Shown in pieces: positions 34,075-42,824 of a stretch of 64,000 nt of DNA. The DNA lies in assembly GCA_015061295.1 (NCBI GenBank), contig SUWU01000008.1, positions 1 to 64,000 of the forward strand, in the 5' to 3' direction. Origin of the DNA: Lentimicrobiaceae bacterium. GTDB taxonomy: Bacteria > Bacteroidota > Bacteroidia > Bacteroidales > F082. Numbering within the stretch: position 1 is the stretch's first letter; each line of letters opens with the position of its first letter. The position numbers were made by a program, and so were the translations under genes. The notes below the pieces were generated by a model, which saw only the letters and a program-made list of their open reading frames with translations, made no database searches and had not been told where the DNA came from.

Positions 34075-35494
34075 AAAAAACAATAAGGCAAAGCAGACGA
34101 TAAAATATGTCGTGGTCGATTGGCTATGCGCTTTGATAGCATGGGTGCTGTTTTTCTTCTTTAGAAAATATAATGAAGACCCATCGTTTCACGAGCATTA
34201 TCATATAGTTTTTCAAGATATTAATTTTATATTGGGAGTTATCGGCGTGCCAATATTTTGGCTTATACTCTATACAATTTCTGGATATTATAATAATGTC
34301 TTCAGTAAATCGCGACTTAAAGAATTAGGACAGACATTCTTCGTGGTTCTTATCGGTGTCGTGATTTTATTTTTTGTTACCATAATAGATGATGTGATAG
34401 TATCTTATAAGTCGTATTATGTCTCATTTTCAGTCTTATTTGGGTTACAGTTTGTATTGACTTATTTCTGTAGATTGATAATTACCACGAGAATAGCGAG
34501 GAAAATACATAGAAAAGAGATTGGCTTCAACACTTTGATAGTTGGAAGTAATGGTAATGCTTGTGCAATATATGAGGAGTTAGAGAATCAGATGTATTCG
34601 TCAGGCAATATCATCGTTGGTTTTGTCAATGTCTTTGATAAGAAAGAATATAAGGTTGAGAAATATATCCCACATCTTGGTTTTTATAAAGACGCAGCTC
34701 AGGTTATTAAAGATTATGATATCGAGGAAGTTATCATAGCTATTGAACGTTCGGAGATAGAGACAATAGATAAGATTTTAGTTATCTTGGAGAGCTTGGA
34801 TGTCGTTGTTAAGATTATCCCTATCATGCAGGATATTATTTTCGGCACTGTCAAGCAGGAGGCGATATGGCATGCTCCTCTCATCAGAGTCACTCCGCAG
34901 TTGATGCCTGTGTGGCAAAGGGTAGTGAAGCGAGTCTTCGACATAGTGGCTTCTCTCATGGTGATAATAATATTCTCTCCGGTATATGTGTTTACCGCTA
35001 TCATGGTGAAACTGTCGTCGCCAGGTCCTATTTTTTACAAGCAAGAACGTATAGGAAAACATGGCGAGCCGTTTAATATGCTGAAGTTTAGAAGTATGTA
35101 TATCGATGCCGAGAGTATGGGCCCTCAACTTTCTAAAGACAATGATCCACGTATCACGCCGTGGGGGCGTTTTATGCGTAAGACGCGTCTCGATGAGATA
35201 CCGCAATTTTTTACTGTACTTGGAGGTAAGATGTCGATAGTTGGCTATCGCCCTGAACGTCAGTTCTACATAGATCAGATAGTGCAGAGAGCCCCTCATT
35301 ATCTAATGCTTCTAAAGATAAAACCAGGTATCACAAGCTGGGGCGAGGTGAAATTCGGATACGCCTCTAATGTTGATGAGATGGTGGAACGACTGAGATA
35401 CGACATACTCTACATCGAGAATATGAACCTCGCACTCGATATTAAGATATTAATCTATACTGTATTGATAGTAATACAAGGAAGAGGAAAGTAA
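34067..35494 (+). CDS. Polyprenyl-phosphate sugar-1-phosphate transferase (WbaP/EpsL-like)
   Basis: 475 residues from GTG 34067 (TTG 34058 is the alternative; there is no ATG near). Five hydrophobic segments span about 15-150, a CoA-binding-like Rossmann domain follows (FNTLIVGSNGNACAIYEEL), and the catalytic domain is bacterial sugar transferase: KRVFDIVASLMVIIIFSPVY, GPIFYKQERIGKHGEPF, the KFRSM motif, and TRLDEIPQFFTVLGGKMSIVG with YRPER. It starts lipid-linked exopolysaccharide units by loading a sugar phosphate on undecaprenyl phosphate. It ends at a spacer of repeats shared with clpX. Confidence 0.9.
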   Translation: MTKKNNKAKQTIKYVVVDWLCALIAWVLFFFFRKYNEDPSFHEHYHIVFQDINFILGVIGVPIFWLILYTISGYYNNVFSKSRLKELGQTFFVVLIGVVILFFVTIIDDVIVSYKSYYVSFSVLFGLQFVLTYFCRLIITTRIARKIHRKEIGFNTLIVGSNGNACAIYEELENQMYSSGNIIVGFVNVFDKKEYKVEKYIPHLGFYKDAAQVIKDYDIEEVIIAIERSEIETIDKILVILESLDVVVKIIPIMQDIIFGTVKQEAIWHAPLIRVTPQLMPVWQRVVKRVFDIVASLMVIIIFSPVYVFTAIMVKLSSPGPIFYKQERIGKHGEPFNMLKFRSMYIDAESMGPQLSKDNDPRITPWGRFMRKTRLDEIPQFFTVLGGKMSIVGYRPERQFYIDQIVQRAPHYLMLLKIKPGITSWGEVKFGYASNVDEMVERLRYDILYIENMNLALDIKILIYTVLIVIQGRGK

Positions 35495-35498
35495 TTTG

Positions 35499-35573
35499 CA
35501 ATGTACAATTTACAATTTACAATTTACAATGTACAATGTATAATGTGCAGTTAATAGTTAATAGTTTGCTTAT
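35499..35573. repeat. CAATTTACAATGTACAATG and GTTAATAGTTAATAG repeat
   Basis: caatgtacaatttacaattt, then acaatgtacaatgtataatg and gttaatagttaatagtt. It fills the 56-base spacer between convergent genes and reaches into the clpX 3' end, where it encodes the last residues TINY and the stop. Confidence 0.8.
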
Positions 35574-36765
35574 TTATTTGTTTTTCTGCGTATTTTACAT
35601 CGACGACTAATTTCTTCTTGTTGCTTGATGGCATCTCGTACATAGCCTCATTTAATATTGCTTCGACTATTGCTCTCAATCCACGAGCTCCGAGTTTTGA
35701 CTCTAAACTCTTGTCAACGATATACTCTAAGACTTCTTCTTTAATCTCTAACTTGATGTCGTCCATTTCAAACAATTTGGTAAATTGTTTTATCAAGGCG
35801 TTCTTTGGCTCTTTCAAGATTCGTATTAAAGTCTCTTTGTCCAAAGGATTGAGGAATGTTAATATAGGGAAACGACCTACTATCTCAGGGATGAGTCCAA
35901 ATCTCTTAATGTCGGCAGGTGTTATATATTGTAACAGATTATCTTTGTCAATTTGTTTCTTGTTGTCGTTGCCGTATCCTATGGCATTACTTCCCACTCT
36001 GTTGGCGATAATCTTATCTATTCCGTCGAAGGCTCCTCCAGCAATGAACAATATGTTTTTGGTGTTGACTTGAATCATCTTCTGTTCAGGGTGTTTGCGT
36101 CCGCCTTGTGGTGGCACGTTGACGATAGTGCCTTCAAGGAGTTTCAACATAGCTTGTTGCACGCCTTCGCCTGATACGTCACGTGTGATACTCGGGTTGT
36201 CGCTCTTACGTGCTATCTTGTCAATCTCGTCGATGAAGACGATGCCTCTCTCAGCAGCTGCTACGTCATAGTCTGCTGCTTGTAACAACTTAACTAAGAT
36301 ATTCTCTACGTCCTCTCCAACATAACCTGCTTCTGTCAAAACAGTGGCATCGGCTATCGCGAAAGGAACATTTAACATCTTGGCGATGGAGCGGGCGAGG
36401 AGCGTCTTGCCTGTTCCTGTCTCACCAACTAATATGATATTCGATTTCTCAATCTCGACCTCGTCAGCACTCTGCTCTTGGTTGATTCTCTTATAATGAT
36501 TATATACGGCAACGGCAAGAATCTTCTTTGCCTCATCTTGTCCTATAACATATTGGTCTAAGAAAGACTTTATCTCTATAGGCTTCAGGAGTTTGAAATC
36601 GGGAGTGTTGGCTTTCTTTAGATGCTTGAGTTCTTCCTGCACCACTATATGACCGCGTTCGATACATTCGTCGCAGATGAAACCATACATCCCCGATAGA
36701 AGCAACGTAGCTTCTTTATCGCTTTTACCACAAAATGAACAGAAGTTTTCTTGTTTCTTTGCCAT
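35551..36765 (-). CDS. clpX: ATP-dependent Clp protease ATP-binding subunit ClpX
   Basis: 404 residues. Unfolds tagged proteins and feeds them to ClpP. The N-terminal zinc domain has [11 protein letters not shown] and ICDECIERG (four Cys). The AAA+ domain has Walker A GETGTGKT, Walker [13 protein letters not shown], and the pore loop GYVGEDVE. The ClpP-binding loop is IGYGN, in place of the usual IGFG form. Downstream of clpP on the same strand, with a palindromic array between them. The C-terminal TINY is written by a spacer repeat. Confidence 0.96.
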   Translation of the reverse strand: MAKKQENFCSFCGKSDKEATLLLSGMYGFICDECIERGHIVVQEELKHLKKANTPDFKLLKPIEIKSFLDQYVIGQDEAKKILAVAVYNHYKRINQEQSADEVEIEKSNIILVGETGTGKTLLARSIAKMLNVPFAIADATVLTEAGYVGEDVENILVKLLQAADYDVAAAERGIVFIDEIDKIARKSDNPSITRDVSGEGVQQAMLKLLEGTIVNVPPQGGRKHPEQKMIQVNTKNILFIAGGAFDGIDKIIANRVGSNAIGYGNDNKKQIDKDNLLQYITPADIKRFGLIPEIVGRFPILTFLNPLDKETLIRILKEPKNALIKQFTKLFEMDDIKLEIKEEVLEYIVDKSLESKLGARGLRAIVEAILNEAMYEMPSSNKKKLVVDVKYAEKQINKQTINY

Positions 36766-36784
36766 ACCTTTTTTTTAGTTATTA

Positions 36785-36896
36785 ACTTGAGATGCTAAGT
36801 TTCTAAGATGCTAAGATGCTAAGTTTCTAAGTTTCTAAGATGCTAAGTGTACTGAGTATCTCAGCAACTCAGCAACTCAGCAACTCAGCATCTTAT
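36785..36896. repeat. Palindromic AAGATGCTAAG array, copy 2
   Basis: Left half of agatgctaagtttctaag units, right half of ctcagcaactcagcatct units; the halves are roughly complementary. It separates clpP from clpX, so it would lie inside a clpP-clpX transcript. Confidence 0.8.
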
Positions 36897-36898
36897 AT

Positions 36899-37567
36899 TT
36901 ACACTTTTTTAATAAGGACCTCGTCAATCATGCCGTAGTCTTTAGCTTCTTGCGATGTCATCCAATAGTCGCGGTCAGAATCTGCCCATACTTTGTCGAA
37001 AGGTTGGCCAGAATGTGTAGCGATGATGTCGTAGAGCTCTTTCTTAAGTTTCAATATCTCGCGTGCTGTGATTTCAATATCTGATGCTTGACCTTGCATT
37101 CCACCCATAGGTTGGTGTATCATGATGCGTGAGTGCTTCAATGCTGAGCGTTTGCCTTTAGCACCAGCACATAATAATACTGCTGCCATCGATGCTGCTA
37201 TACCTGTGCAGATAGTCGCTACGTCAGGACTTATGAATTGCATGGTGTCGTATATTCCTAAGCCTGCATATACAGAGCCGCCAGGTGAGTTGACGTAAAT
37301 CTGAATGTCTCTCTTAGGATCTGATGATTCTAAGAAAAGCAATTGTGCTTGAATGATATTGGCAACATAATCGTTGATTTCATCGCCTAAGAATATGATA
37401 CGATCCATCATAAGACGAGAGAAGACATCCATTTGTGCTACGTTGAGCTGACGTTCCTCGATGATAGTAGGAGAAATGTAATTAGTAACTGTTGAGGTGT
37501 ATTTCTCTAATGCTAAACTGTTGATGCCACAGTGTTTAGTAGCATATTTATAAAATTCGTTGTTCAT
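36899..37567 (-). CDS. clpP: ATP-dependent Clp protease proteolytic subunit
   Basis: 222 residues. Serine protease of the ClpXP machine. The catalytic Ser lies in CTGIAASMAAVLL (about 123-135), the His in RIMIHQPMGG (about 147-156), and the Asp in the DRDYWMTSQEAKDYG segment near 197. The N-terminal part (about 1-35, up to RQLNVAQMDVFSRLMMDRI) may contain a short propeptide. The promoter box TATCTTTG lies 27 bases upstream. The order tig-clpP-clpX on one strand is widely conserved. Confidence 0.95.
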   Translation of the reverse strand: MNNEFYKYATKHCGINSLALEKYTSTVTNYISPTIIEERQLNVAQMDVFSRLMMDRIIFLGDEINDYVANIIQAQLLFLESSDPKRDIQIYVNSPGGSVYAGLGIYDTMQFISPDVATICTGIAASMAAVLLCAGAKGKRSALKHSRIMIHQPMGGMQGQASDIEITAREILKLKKELYDIIATHSGQPFDKVWADSDRDYWMTSQEAKDYGMIDEVLIKKV

Positions 37568-37593
37568 TGTAATTCTCTTTTTAAGTTATAAAC

Positions 37594-37601
37594 CAAAGAT
37601 A
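37594..37601 (-). promoter_or_regulatory. -7 box of clpP
   Basis: TATCTTTG on the minus strand, 27 bases before the clpP start. Confidence 0.6.
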
Positions 37602-37717
37602 GTGTATTTTGTTTCAGGATAGATTTTTTTTATCGTTATTTTATGAACAAAGGCTACTGAACTAATATAATCGATAGCTTTAGTTCAATAGCCTTAGCAC
37701 AACAGCTTTATTTGAAA

Positions 37718-38848
37718 TTATTCTGCTGTTTCTTCTTTAGAAGCCTTCTTTGCTTTTGACTTCTTAGGTTTTTCTTCGCCAGCAAGCTCCACTTGTGGAA
37801 GAACGGCTTTTACGAAACCTTCATAATCTGTATCAACCATTGTAACTGACATGTTCTCTTTTAAATAAGCTGTGAGTTTCTTGTCAGCCAACTGATTGTT
37901 AATGTTTTGACGTTGATTGTCGTCTTTGATAATAGCATCGATGATGTCGTCTAAACGTTTCTTGGTCTCTTCGTCTAATGTCTCTATATCCATGTGACCG
38001 AAGTACATGCTTCTTACGAAGTCGCGAACTTCTTGTTCTTTGATGACTAACTCAGGGCTTTGTTTTACGAGAGCTTCTTCGATGAGTTGCCATCTGAGAG
38101 ACTTAACATAACCGTTTTCGTAGTTCTTCTCTACATCTTCAGCGCTGATTTTGCCTTCGCTGTTTTCAACAATCCAACGTTTGAGGAATGTGTCAGGTAA
38201 ATCAAATTTTATTTCTTCAACTAATTGATCGACAGCTTTGTTGTAGAACATTCTCTCAGCTTCAAGGACGTATTGTTTTTCCATCTCGACAGCCACCTTG
38301 CTACGGAATGTTTCAACGTCTTTTACTTCTTGTCCTGGGAAAATTTTTCCGAAGAGTTCTTCGTTGAGTTCAGCTTCTTTATCTTCAACTTTATTGTTTT
38401 CTTGGATGCTCTTTATAGTTCTGTCGATTTCTTCCTCAGAAGCTTTGATGTTGAAATCGTTGATTTTATGGTCTTTAAGAGCGACTTTGATTTCTGGTTT
38501 GAGAGCTGCTTCAAAGTAGAAATTCAACTCTTCTTGATTATCTAAATCATTAGGTTGTGACTGTTCCATGTCAGGAAGAGGATAACCTATGACATCTAAT
38601 TTATTTTCAATGATGTGGTTGTTGAGACCTTCAGAGACTTTTTGATTTATCTTTTCTAAAAGGACAGCTTGTCCGTACATCTTCTTGATCATTCCAAATG
38701 GGACTTTGCCCTGACGGAAGCCAGGCATCGTTGCCTTGTGTTGATAATCTTTTAAAGCCTTTGTTACTTCTGCTTCGTAATCAGCTTTAACCAAAGTCAC
38801 TTGAATGCCAGCGAGAAGTTCGCCTTTTGTTGTTTGTGTAGTCTTCAT
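37718..38848 (-). CDS. tig: Trigger factor without PPIase domain
   Basis: 376 residues from the ATG at 38848; the frame runs upstream into tRNA-Leu, which is not coding. The N-terminal ribosome-binding domain is clear (TLVKADYEAEVTKALKDY, the signature MPGFRQGKVPFGMIKKMYG). After ASEEEIDRTIKSIQENN the protein jumps straight to EAELNEELFGKIF and VETFRSKVAVEMEKQ, which normally follow the FKBP-like PPIase domain, so about 90 residues are missing cleanly. The C-terminal chaperone arms are present. Trigger factor meets nascent chains at the ribosome exit. A Lys-rich tail ends the protein. Length is about 60-75 residues under the usual size. Confidence 0.9.
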   Translation of the reverse strand: MKTTQTTKGELLAGIQVTLVKADYEAEVTKALKDYQHKATMPGFRQGKVPFGMIKKMYGQAVLLEKINQKVSEGLNNHIIENKLDVIGYPLPDMEQSQPNDLDNQEELNFYFEAALKPEIKVALKDHKINDFNIKASEEEIDRTIKSIQENNKVEDKEAELNEELFGKIFPGQEVKDVETFRSKVAVEMEKQYVLEAERMFYNKAVDQLVEEIKFDLPDTFLKRWIVENSEGKISAEDVEKNYENGYVKSLRWQLIEEALVKQSPELVIKEQEVRDFVRSMYFGHMDIETLDEETKKRLDDIIDAIIKDDNQRQNINNQLADKKLTAYLKENMSVTMVDTDYEGFVKAVLPQVELAGEEKPKKSKAKKASKEETAE

Positions 38849-38875
38849 TTCTTGATAATAAAATTTTAAAAAAAG

Positions 38876-38957
38876 TGCGGATGAAGGGACTCGAACCCCC
38901 ACGCCTCTCGGCACCAGATCCTAAGTCTGGCGCGGCTACCAATTACGCCACATCCGC
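38876..38957 (-). tRNA. tRNA-Leu (anticodon UAG)
   Basis: On the minus strand GCGGATG pairs with CATCCGC as the acceptor stem, the anticodon stem is CCAGA/TCTGG around CTTAGGA, so the anticodon is UAG. The T arm contains GGTTCGAGTCC. A-73 follows; CCA is not encoded. It has a TAATTTTG promoter box and precedes tig by 27 bases. Confidence 0.93.
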
Positions 38958-38974
38958 CGCTTCATTAGGAGGTG

Positions 38975-38982
38975 CAAAATTA
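38975..38982 (-). promoter_or_regulatory. -7 box of tRNA-Leu and probably tig
   Basis: TAATTTTG on the minus strand, 18 bases before the tRNA 5' end. Confidence 0.5.
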
Positions 38983-39066
38983 CAATTTTTTTTGAATTAA
39001 AATATACTTTAATAAAAAAATATTCAACTTGAATTTATTATCAAATCAACTTAATGTCAAATGTGT

Positions 39067-39074
39067 TATCTTTG
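39067..39074 (+). promoter_or_regulatory. -7 box upstream of the outer-membrane protein gene
   Basis: TATCTTTG, 24 bases before ATG 39098. Confidence 0.55.
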
Positions 39075-39097
39075 TCGTGTTTTAATTTTATTTTATC

Positions 39098-40579
39098 ATG
39101 TTGTATAAGCGCATATCTTTATCTCTTTTATTTTTATTTTTGTTATTTAATGGAGCTACAGCTCAATCTTTTATCGGTTCTCAGAGTAATTATGCAGGCT
39201 CTAATGCGTTGAGAATGAATCCTGCTTCGATGACGACTTCTAACCTTTACTTTGATGTCAGTCTCTTCCAATTTGGCGTGATGGCTTATAATGACTACGC
39301 TTATCTCATGAGTAAAGACGTGATGAAGGTGGCTCTTACATTAGGCGAATATGTACCATCGTATGACGTAAATGGTGTGAAAAAAGACTTTTTAGTTTAT
39401 GATCAATATGGACATCGCTCAAGAAATCTTTATGAGTCGTTGGATCTTAATATTTTGAATATGATGTATGATATTGATGGCCGTCAAGCAGTGGGATTTT
39501 CTTTTAATACAAGGGTATATACCAATGCGAAAAATATTCCTTGGGAGATACCTGTAATATGTATCAATGGTACCGATGATTCTACATTGTACGATCGGTA
39601 TCAGTCTAAGGGTGCAAAGGTGGCTACAATGGAATGGGCAGAAGTGGCTCTCTCGTATTCTAATACCGTCTATGAAAGATATAATCATAAGTTTGATGTA
39701 GGCGTTACGGCCAAGTATCTTATCGGTTATTCTGCAGCTGTGGCTAATGTCAATGAATTGGATTATAATATCATAGGAGATGAGGATGTTAATGTTAATC
39801 TTATTGATATGGATGTGGCTTATGCCTTGCCTCTTAATTATGATGAGCCTTTTACTTCTGATAATCTTTTTAATGATGACGTCCAAAGAGGTGGAGGCTT
39901 CGCAACAGATCTTGGTTTCTTCTACACTCGTAAGTCTGATTCTAAGACCTTAAGAAAGTCAAGGGGCAACTATAATATTTCTAAGGTGGATTATATATGG
40001 CGTGTGGGAGCGTCGCTCATGGATGTGGGCTTTATTAATTTCAGTGATAACGCATTAGAACATCATTTCTTTGCCGACAATAATATGAAATTTGACGTTG
40101 ATGGCTTAAATAACGTTAAGACTATGAATGAACTATCGAGCTTTATTAGCGCTAATTATTATAATGGTGATTTAACAAAGTCGTTGGTGGGAAATAGTTT
40201 CCTTGTAGGTCTGCCTACAACATTGCGTGTGCAGTTCGATTATAATATGTATAGGAATTTCTTTGTCAACGCCACATTAATCCAGCCTGTTAGATTGTTT
40301 AAATATTCTGTTATGGCAGCGCCTCGTGTTATGGTTGAGCCTCGTTATGAGTCAGAATATTTCGACTTCGCTTTACCTGTCTCTTTGTATGATTATGAAT
40401 TTATACATATAGGAGCATCATTCAGATTGGCTTATCTGACTGTGGGGACAGAGAATATAGCTAATTATCTTGGTCTTGGAAAAATGAGAGGTATGGACCT
40501 TTATGTATCTTTGAAATTCAATCTTAGCAAGGCTTCTAAGATGGCTAACAGACGTGACGCTTGTTGGACTGCGTTTTAA
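39098..40579 (+). CDS. Predicted outer-membrane beta-barrel protein (DUF5723-like)
   Basis: 493 residues. A signal peptide (about 1-22, ends ATAQ) is followed by SNYAGSNALRMNPASM, a motif shared by a group of Bacteroidota surface proteins that I think is DUF5723, and by many alternating beta strands (YFDVSLFQFGVMAYNDYAYL, VGVTAKYLIGYSAAVANV, SFRLAYLTVGTENI). A barrel in the outer membrane is likely, as in the FadL-like/PorP-like superfamily, but no role is known. It is monocistronic, convergent with the ABC permease with no gap. Confidence 0.8.
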   Translation: MLYKRISLSLLFLFLLFNGATAQSFIGSQSNYAGSNALRMNPASMTTSNLYFDVSLFQFGVMAYNDYAYLMSKDVMKVALTLGEYVPSYDVNGVKKDFLVYDQYGHRSRNLYESLDLNILNMMYDIDGRQAVGFSFNTRVYTNAKNIPWEIPVICINGTDDSTLYDRYQSKGAKVATMEWAEVALSYSNTVYERYNHKFDVGVTAKYLIGYSAAVANVNELDYNIIGDEDVNVNLIDMDVAYALPLNYDEPFTSDNLFNDDVQRGGGFATDLGFFYTRKSDSKTLRKSRGNYNISKVDYIWRVGASLMDVGFINFSDNALEHHFFADNNMKFDVDGLNNVKTMNELSSFISANYYNGDLTKSLVGNSFLVGLPTTLRVQFDYNMYRNFFVNATLIQPVRLFKYSVMAAPRVMVEPRYESEYFDFALPVSLYDYEFIHIGASFRLAYLTVGTENIANYLGLGKMRGMDLYVSLKFNLSKASKMANRRDACWTAF

Positions 40580-41719
40580 TCATTTCTTTACGTCTAAAGC
40601 ATCACGTAAGGCGTTGCCAAACAGCATAAATGCTAATACTAATATCATTATGGCGATGCCTGGTAATATGGCTAAATATGCGTCGTTTAAAATGATATAG
40701 GCATAATTCTCTTTTATCATGCTTCCCCACGATGGCATGGGCGGCTGTACTCCAATTCCTAAGAAACTTAATCCCGCTTCTAATAATATGGCAGATGCAA
40801 AATTGGCTGCCGAAATCACGATGATAGGGTTTATGATATTGGGAATTATATGTCGTGAAATTATCCTCACGTTCTTAAATCCTAAGGCTCTGCCAGCCTC
40901 CACATACGTCATCTCTCTTACGGATAAAATCTGTCCTCGCGTCACACGTGCCACCTCGACCCACATCGTCAAGCCGACAGCGATGAAGACTTGAACGACG
41001 CCTTTGCCAAGTACAAAAGTGATGGCGATGACAATCAACAATGTCGGTATCGACCATACCACATTGATGAGCCATACCATGACATCATCGACCCAGCCTC
41101 GGAAGAAACCGCCGAGACTGCCTATCAATATACCTATTAATATACTCATGAAGACAGCGATGAAACCTACTGAGAAACTGATCCTCGTTCCTAAAAGCAG
41201 TCGGCTCAGGAAGTCTCTTCCAAACTGATCGGTGCCGAGAATAAATTTCCTGTGCTTGACGCAGTGGCTATTAATATAATGTGTAGCATCTTCGTCATTG
41301 CTGAAAATCTTATTTGGCTCGATTTCTATATTTGGAATTATCACGGCATCGTTCTGGCAATTTCCGTCAGGATTATACACGAAGACGGTAGTCTTGTCCT
41401 TATCAATTTTTATTGAATCGAAGGGAATTTGTCGATAAGGAGAAGGCTTTCCGTTGAGAAGTTGTGAGAAAAAATTAGGTTTTTCGACGATGTTTTGTTT
41501 TGGCACGAGAAGCATATCGACTTCAAATCCCGGTTTTTGTGTGCTTATTTCGAGTATCTGGTTGTTGGCGTAAGGCGTCTTATCTGGGATGATGAAATAT
41601 GCAAATAAGGCGATGAATCCACATAAGATGATGAAAGCTAAGGATATTACACCAGTAACGTTTTTCTTAAAACGTTGAACAGCAATTTGATTTGGCGACA
41701 ATATCTTGTTATCTTTCAT
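40580..41719 (-). CDS. ABC transporter permease, DppC/OppC family
   Basis: 379 residues. The N-terminal OppC_N region (NQIAVQRFKKNVTGVISLAFI) includes the first helix, followed by a periplasmic part of about 110 residues, larger than usual. The BPD_transp_1 domain has the expected start HKFILGTDQFGRDFLSRLLLGTR-like block and the EAA loop in VEAGRALGFKNVRIISRHIIPN, which contacts the ATPase. It should form half of a peptide or nickel importer pore in the inner membrane. No partner permease, ATPase or binding protein is adjacent, so it pairs with genes elsewhere. It is 31 bases from a TATTTTTG box. Confidence 0.9.
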   Translation of the reverse strand: MKDNKILSPNQIAVQRFKKNVTGVISLAFIILCGFIALFAYFIIPDKTPYANNQILEISTQKPGFEVDMLLVPKQNIVEKPNFFSQLLNGKPSPYRQIPFDSIKIDKDKTTVFVYNPDGNCQNDAVIIPNIEIEPNKIFSNDEDATHYINSHCVKHRKFILGTDQFGRDFLSRLLLGTRISFSVGFIAVFMSILIGILIGSLGGFFRGWVDDVMVWLINVVWSIPTLLIVIAITFVLGKGVVQVFIAVGLTMWVEVARVTRGQILSVREMTYVEAGRALGFKNVRIISRHIIPNIINPIIVISAANFASAILLEAGLSFLGIGVQPPMPSWGSMIKENYAYIILNDAYLAILPGIAIMILVLAFMLFGNALRDALDVKK

Positions 41720-41739
41720 CTTAATTTTCTTAGGAAAAA

Positions 41740-41747
41740 CAAAAATA
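41740..41747 (-). promoter_or_regulatory. -7 box of the ABC permease gene
   Basis: TATTTTTG on the minus strand, 21 bases before the start. Confidence 0.45.
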
Positions 41748-41790
41748 AAAAAAAATGTTATTGGACTTAATTTATGAAAGAAAAAAGTTG

Positions 41791-41798
41791 TATATTTG
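41791..41798 (+). promoter_or_regulatory. -7 box of tRNA-His
   Basis: TATATTTG, 16 bases before the tRNA. Confidence 0.6.
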
Positions 41799-41813
41799 CA
41801 CTCGCAAACAGAC

Positions 41814-41888
41814 GGTGGATGTAGCTCAGTTGGTTAGAGTACCGGATTGTGGTTCCGTGGGTCGTGGGTTCGAGTCCCATCTTCCACC
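41814..41888 (+). tRNA. tRNA-His (anticodon GUG)
   Basis: The extra 5' G (41814) faces C73 (41888), as typical for tRNA-His. The acceptor stem is GTGGATG/CTTCCAC with one T-T mismatch, the anticodon loop TTGTGGT gives GUG, and GGTTCGAGTCC is the T arm. CCA is not fully encoded. An open frame through this region is an artefact. Confidence 0.93.
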
Positions 41889-41891
41889 CAG

Positions 41892-41928
41892 AAAAAAAGA
41901 GACGTCAATTGACGTCTCTTTTTTTATT
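41892..41928. terminator. Bidirectional terminator between tRNA-His and dapD
   Basis: AAAGAGACGTCAATTGACGTCTCTTT is a perfect palindrome (AAAAGAGACGTCAA and its complement) with an A-run before and a T-run after, so it can end transcripts from both strands. Confidence 0.9.
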
Positions 41929-41930
41929 TC

Positions 41931-42746
41931 TCATATCGAAACGCCAAAGTCTCTCAGTGCGTCGTTTAATGAAGTTTTCTTATCTGTTGATTCTTTTCTC
42001 TTTCCGATAATTAAAGCGCAGCTCACTTGATAGTCGCCGGCTGGGAAATGTTTGGTGTATGAACCTGGTATCACGACGGAACGTGCTGGTACAAATCCTT
42101 TGTATTCCTTAGGTTCGCTGCCACTGACATCGATAATCTTTGTCGAGGCTGTGATGACAGTGTTGGCTCCGAGTACGGCTTCTTCTTCAACTCTGACGCC
42201 TTCCACCACTATACATCTCGAACCGATGAAACAGTTGTCTTCTATGATGACAGGCGCAGCTTGTACCGGCTCTAAGACTCCGCCGATGCCGACACCGCCG
42301 CTGAGATGTACGTTCTTGCCAATCTGTGCGCAGGAACCTACAGTAGCCCATGTATCGACCATCGTCCCGCTATCGACGTAAGCTCCGATGTTGACATAGG
42401 AAGGCATCAAGATCACACCTTTATTAATAAAGGCTCCGTAACGAGCTGTCGCTGGAGGCACTACGCGCACGCCCGCTTCTTCAAAACCGCGTTTCAACGG
42501 TATCTTGTCGTAGTATTCAAAGATGCCGCTCTCTTGAACTTCCATATTGTTAATCGGGAAATACATCAAGACGGCTTTCTTGAGCCACTCGTTGATAACC
42601 CATTCGCCTTCAATCTTCTCGGCGATACGGACTACGCCCTTGTCTAACTTCTCAATAACTTCGCATATCGCATTACGAACCTCTTCCTTGTCCAATAACG
42701 AACGCTCGTTCCAAGCATTTTCTATGATATTCTTTAGGTTTTCCAT
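41931..42746 (-). CDS. dapD: Tetrahydrodipicolinate N-succinyltransferase
   Basis: 271 residues. Uses succinyl-CoA to make N-succinyl-2-amino-6-ketopimelate in lysine and meso-DAP synthesis. The left-handed parallel beta-helix shows hexapeptide steps: AFINKGVILMPSYVNIGAYVD, GSCAQIGKNVHLSGGVGIGG, FIGSRCIVVEGVRVEEEAVLG. The family end RSVVIPGSYTKHFPAG is present. With the DNPR motif in MurE it supports meso-DAP in the cell wall. Promoter box TATCTTTG lies 19 bases upstream. Confidence 0.95.
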   Translation of the reverse strand: MENLKNIIENAWNERSLLDKEEVRNAICEVIEKLDKGVVRIAEKIEGEWVINEWLKKAVLMYFPINNMEVQESGIFEYYDKIPLKRGFEEAGVRVVPPATARYGAFINKGVILMPSYVNIGAYVDSGTMVDTWATVGSCAQIGKNVHLSGGVGIGGVLEPVQAAPVIIEDNCFIGSRCIVVEGVRVEEEAVLGANTVITASTKIIDVSGSEPKEYKGFVPARSVVIPGSYTKHFPAGDYQVSCALIIGKRKESTDKKTSLNDALRDFGVSI

Positions 42747-42764
42747 GATGATAATTAATTTTTA

Positions 42765-42772
42765 CAAAGATA
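42765..42772 (-). promoter_or_regulatory. -7 box of dapD
   Basis: TATCTTTG on the minus strand, 19 bases before the start. Confidence 0.6.
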
Positions 42773-42775
42773 ATA

Positions 42776-42813
42776 AAAGGCTAAAGATGAAAGGCTAAAG
42801 ACGAAAGATTTTT
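42776..42813. repeat. AAAGACGAAAGA repeat, copy 2
   Basis: aaaaggctaaagatgaaagg and ctaaagacgaaagattttttt units, close to the array at 24511-24552. Confidence 0.75.
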
Positions 42814-42824
42814 TTAGGACAATA

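Noticed and set aside
41755-42030. Open frame of 91 residues through the tRNA-His gene
   Set aside because: It reads through the tRNA and its terminator; the translation has no family features.
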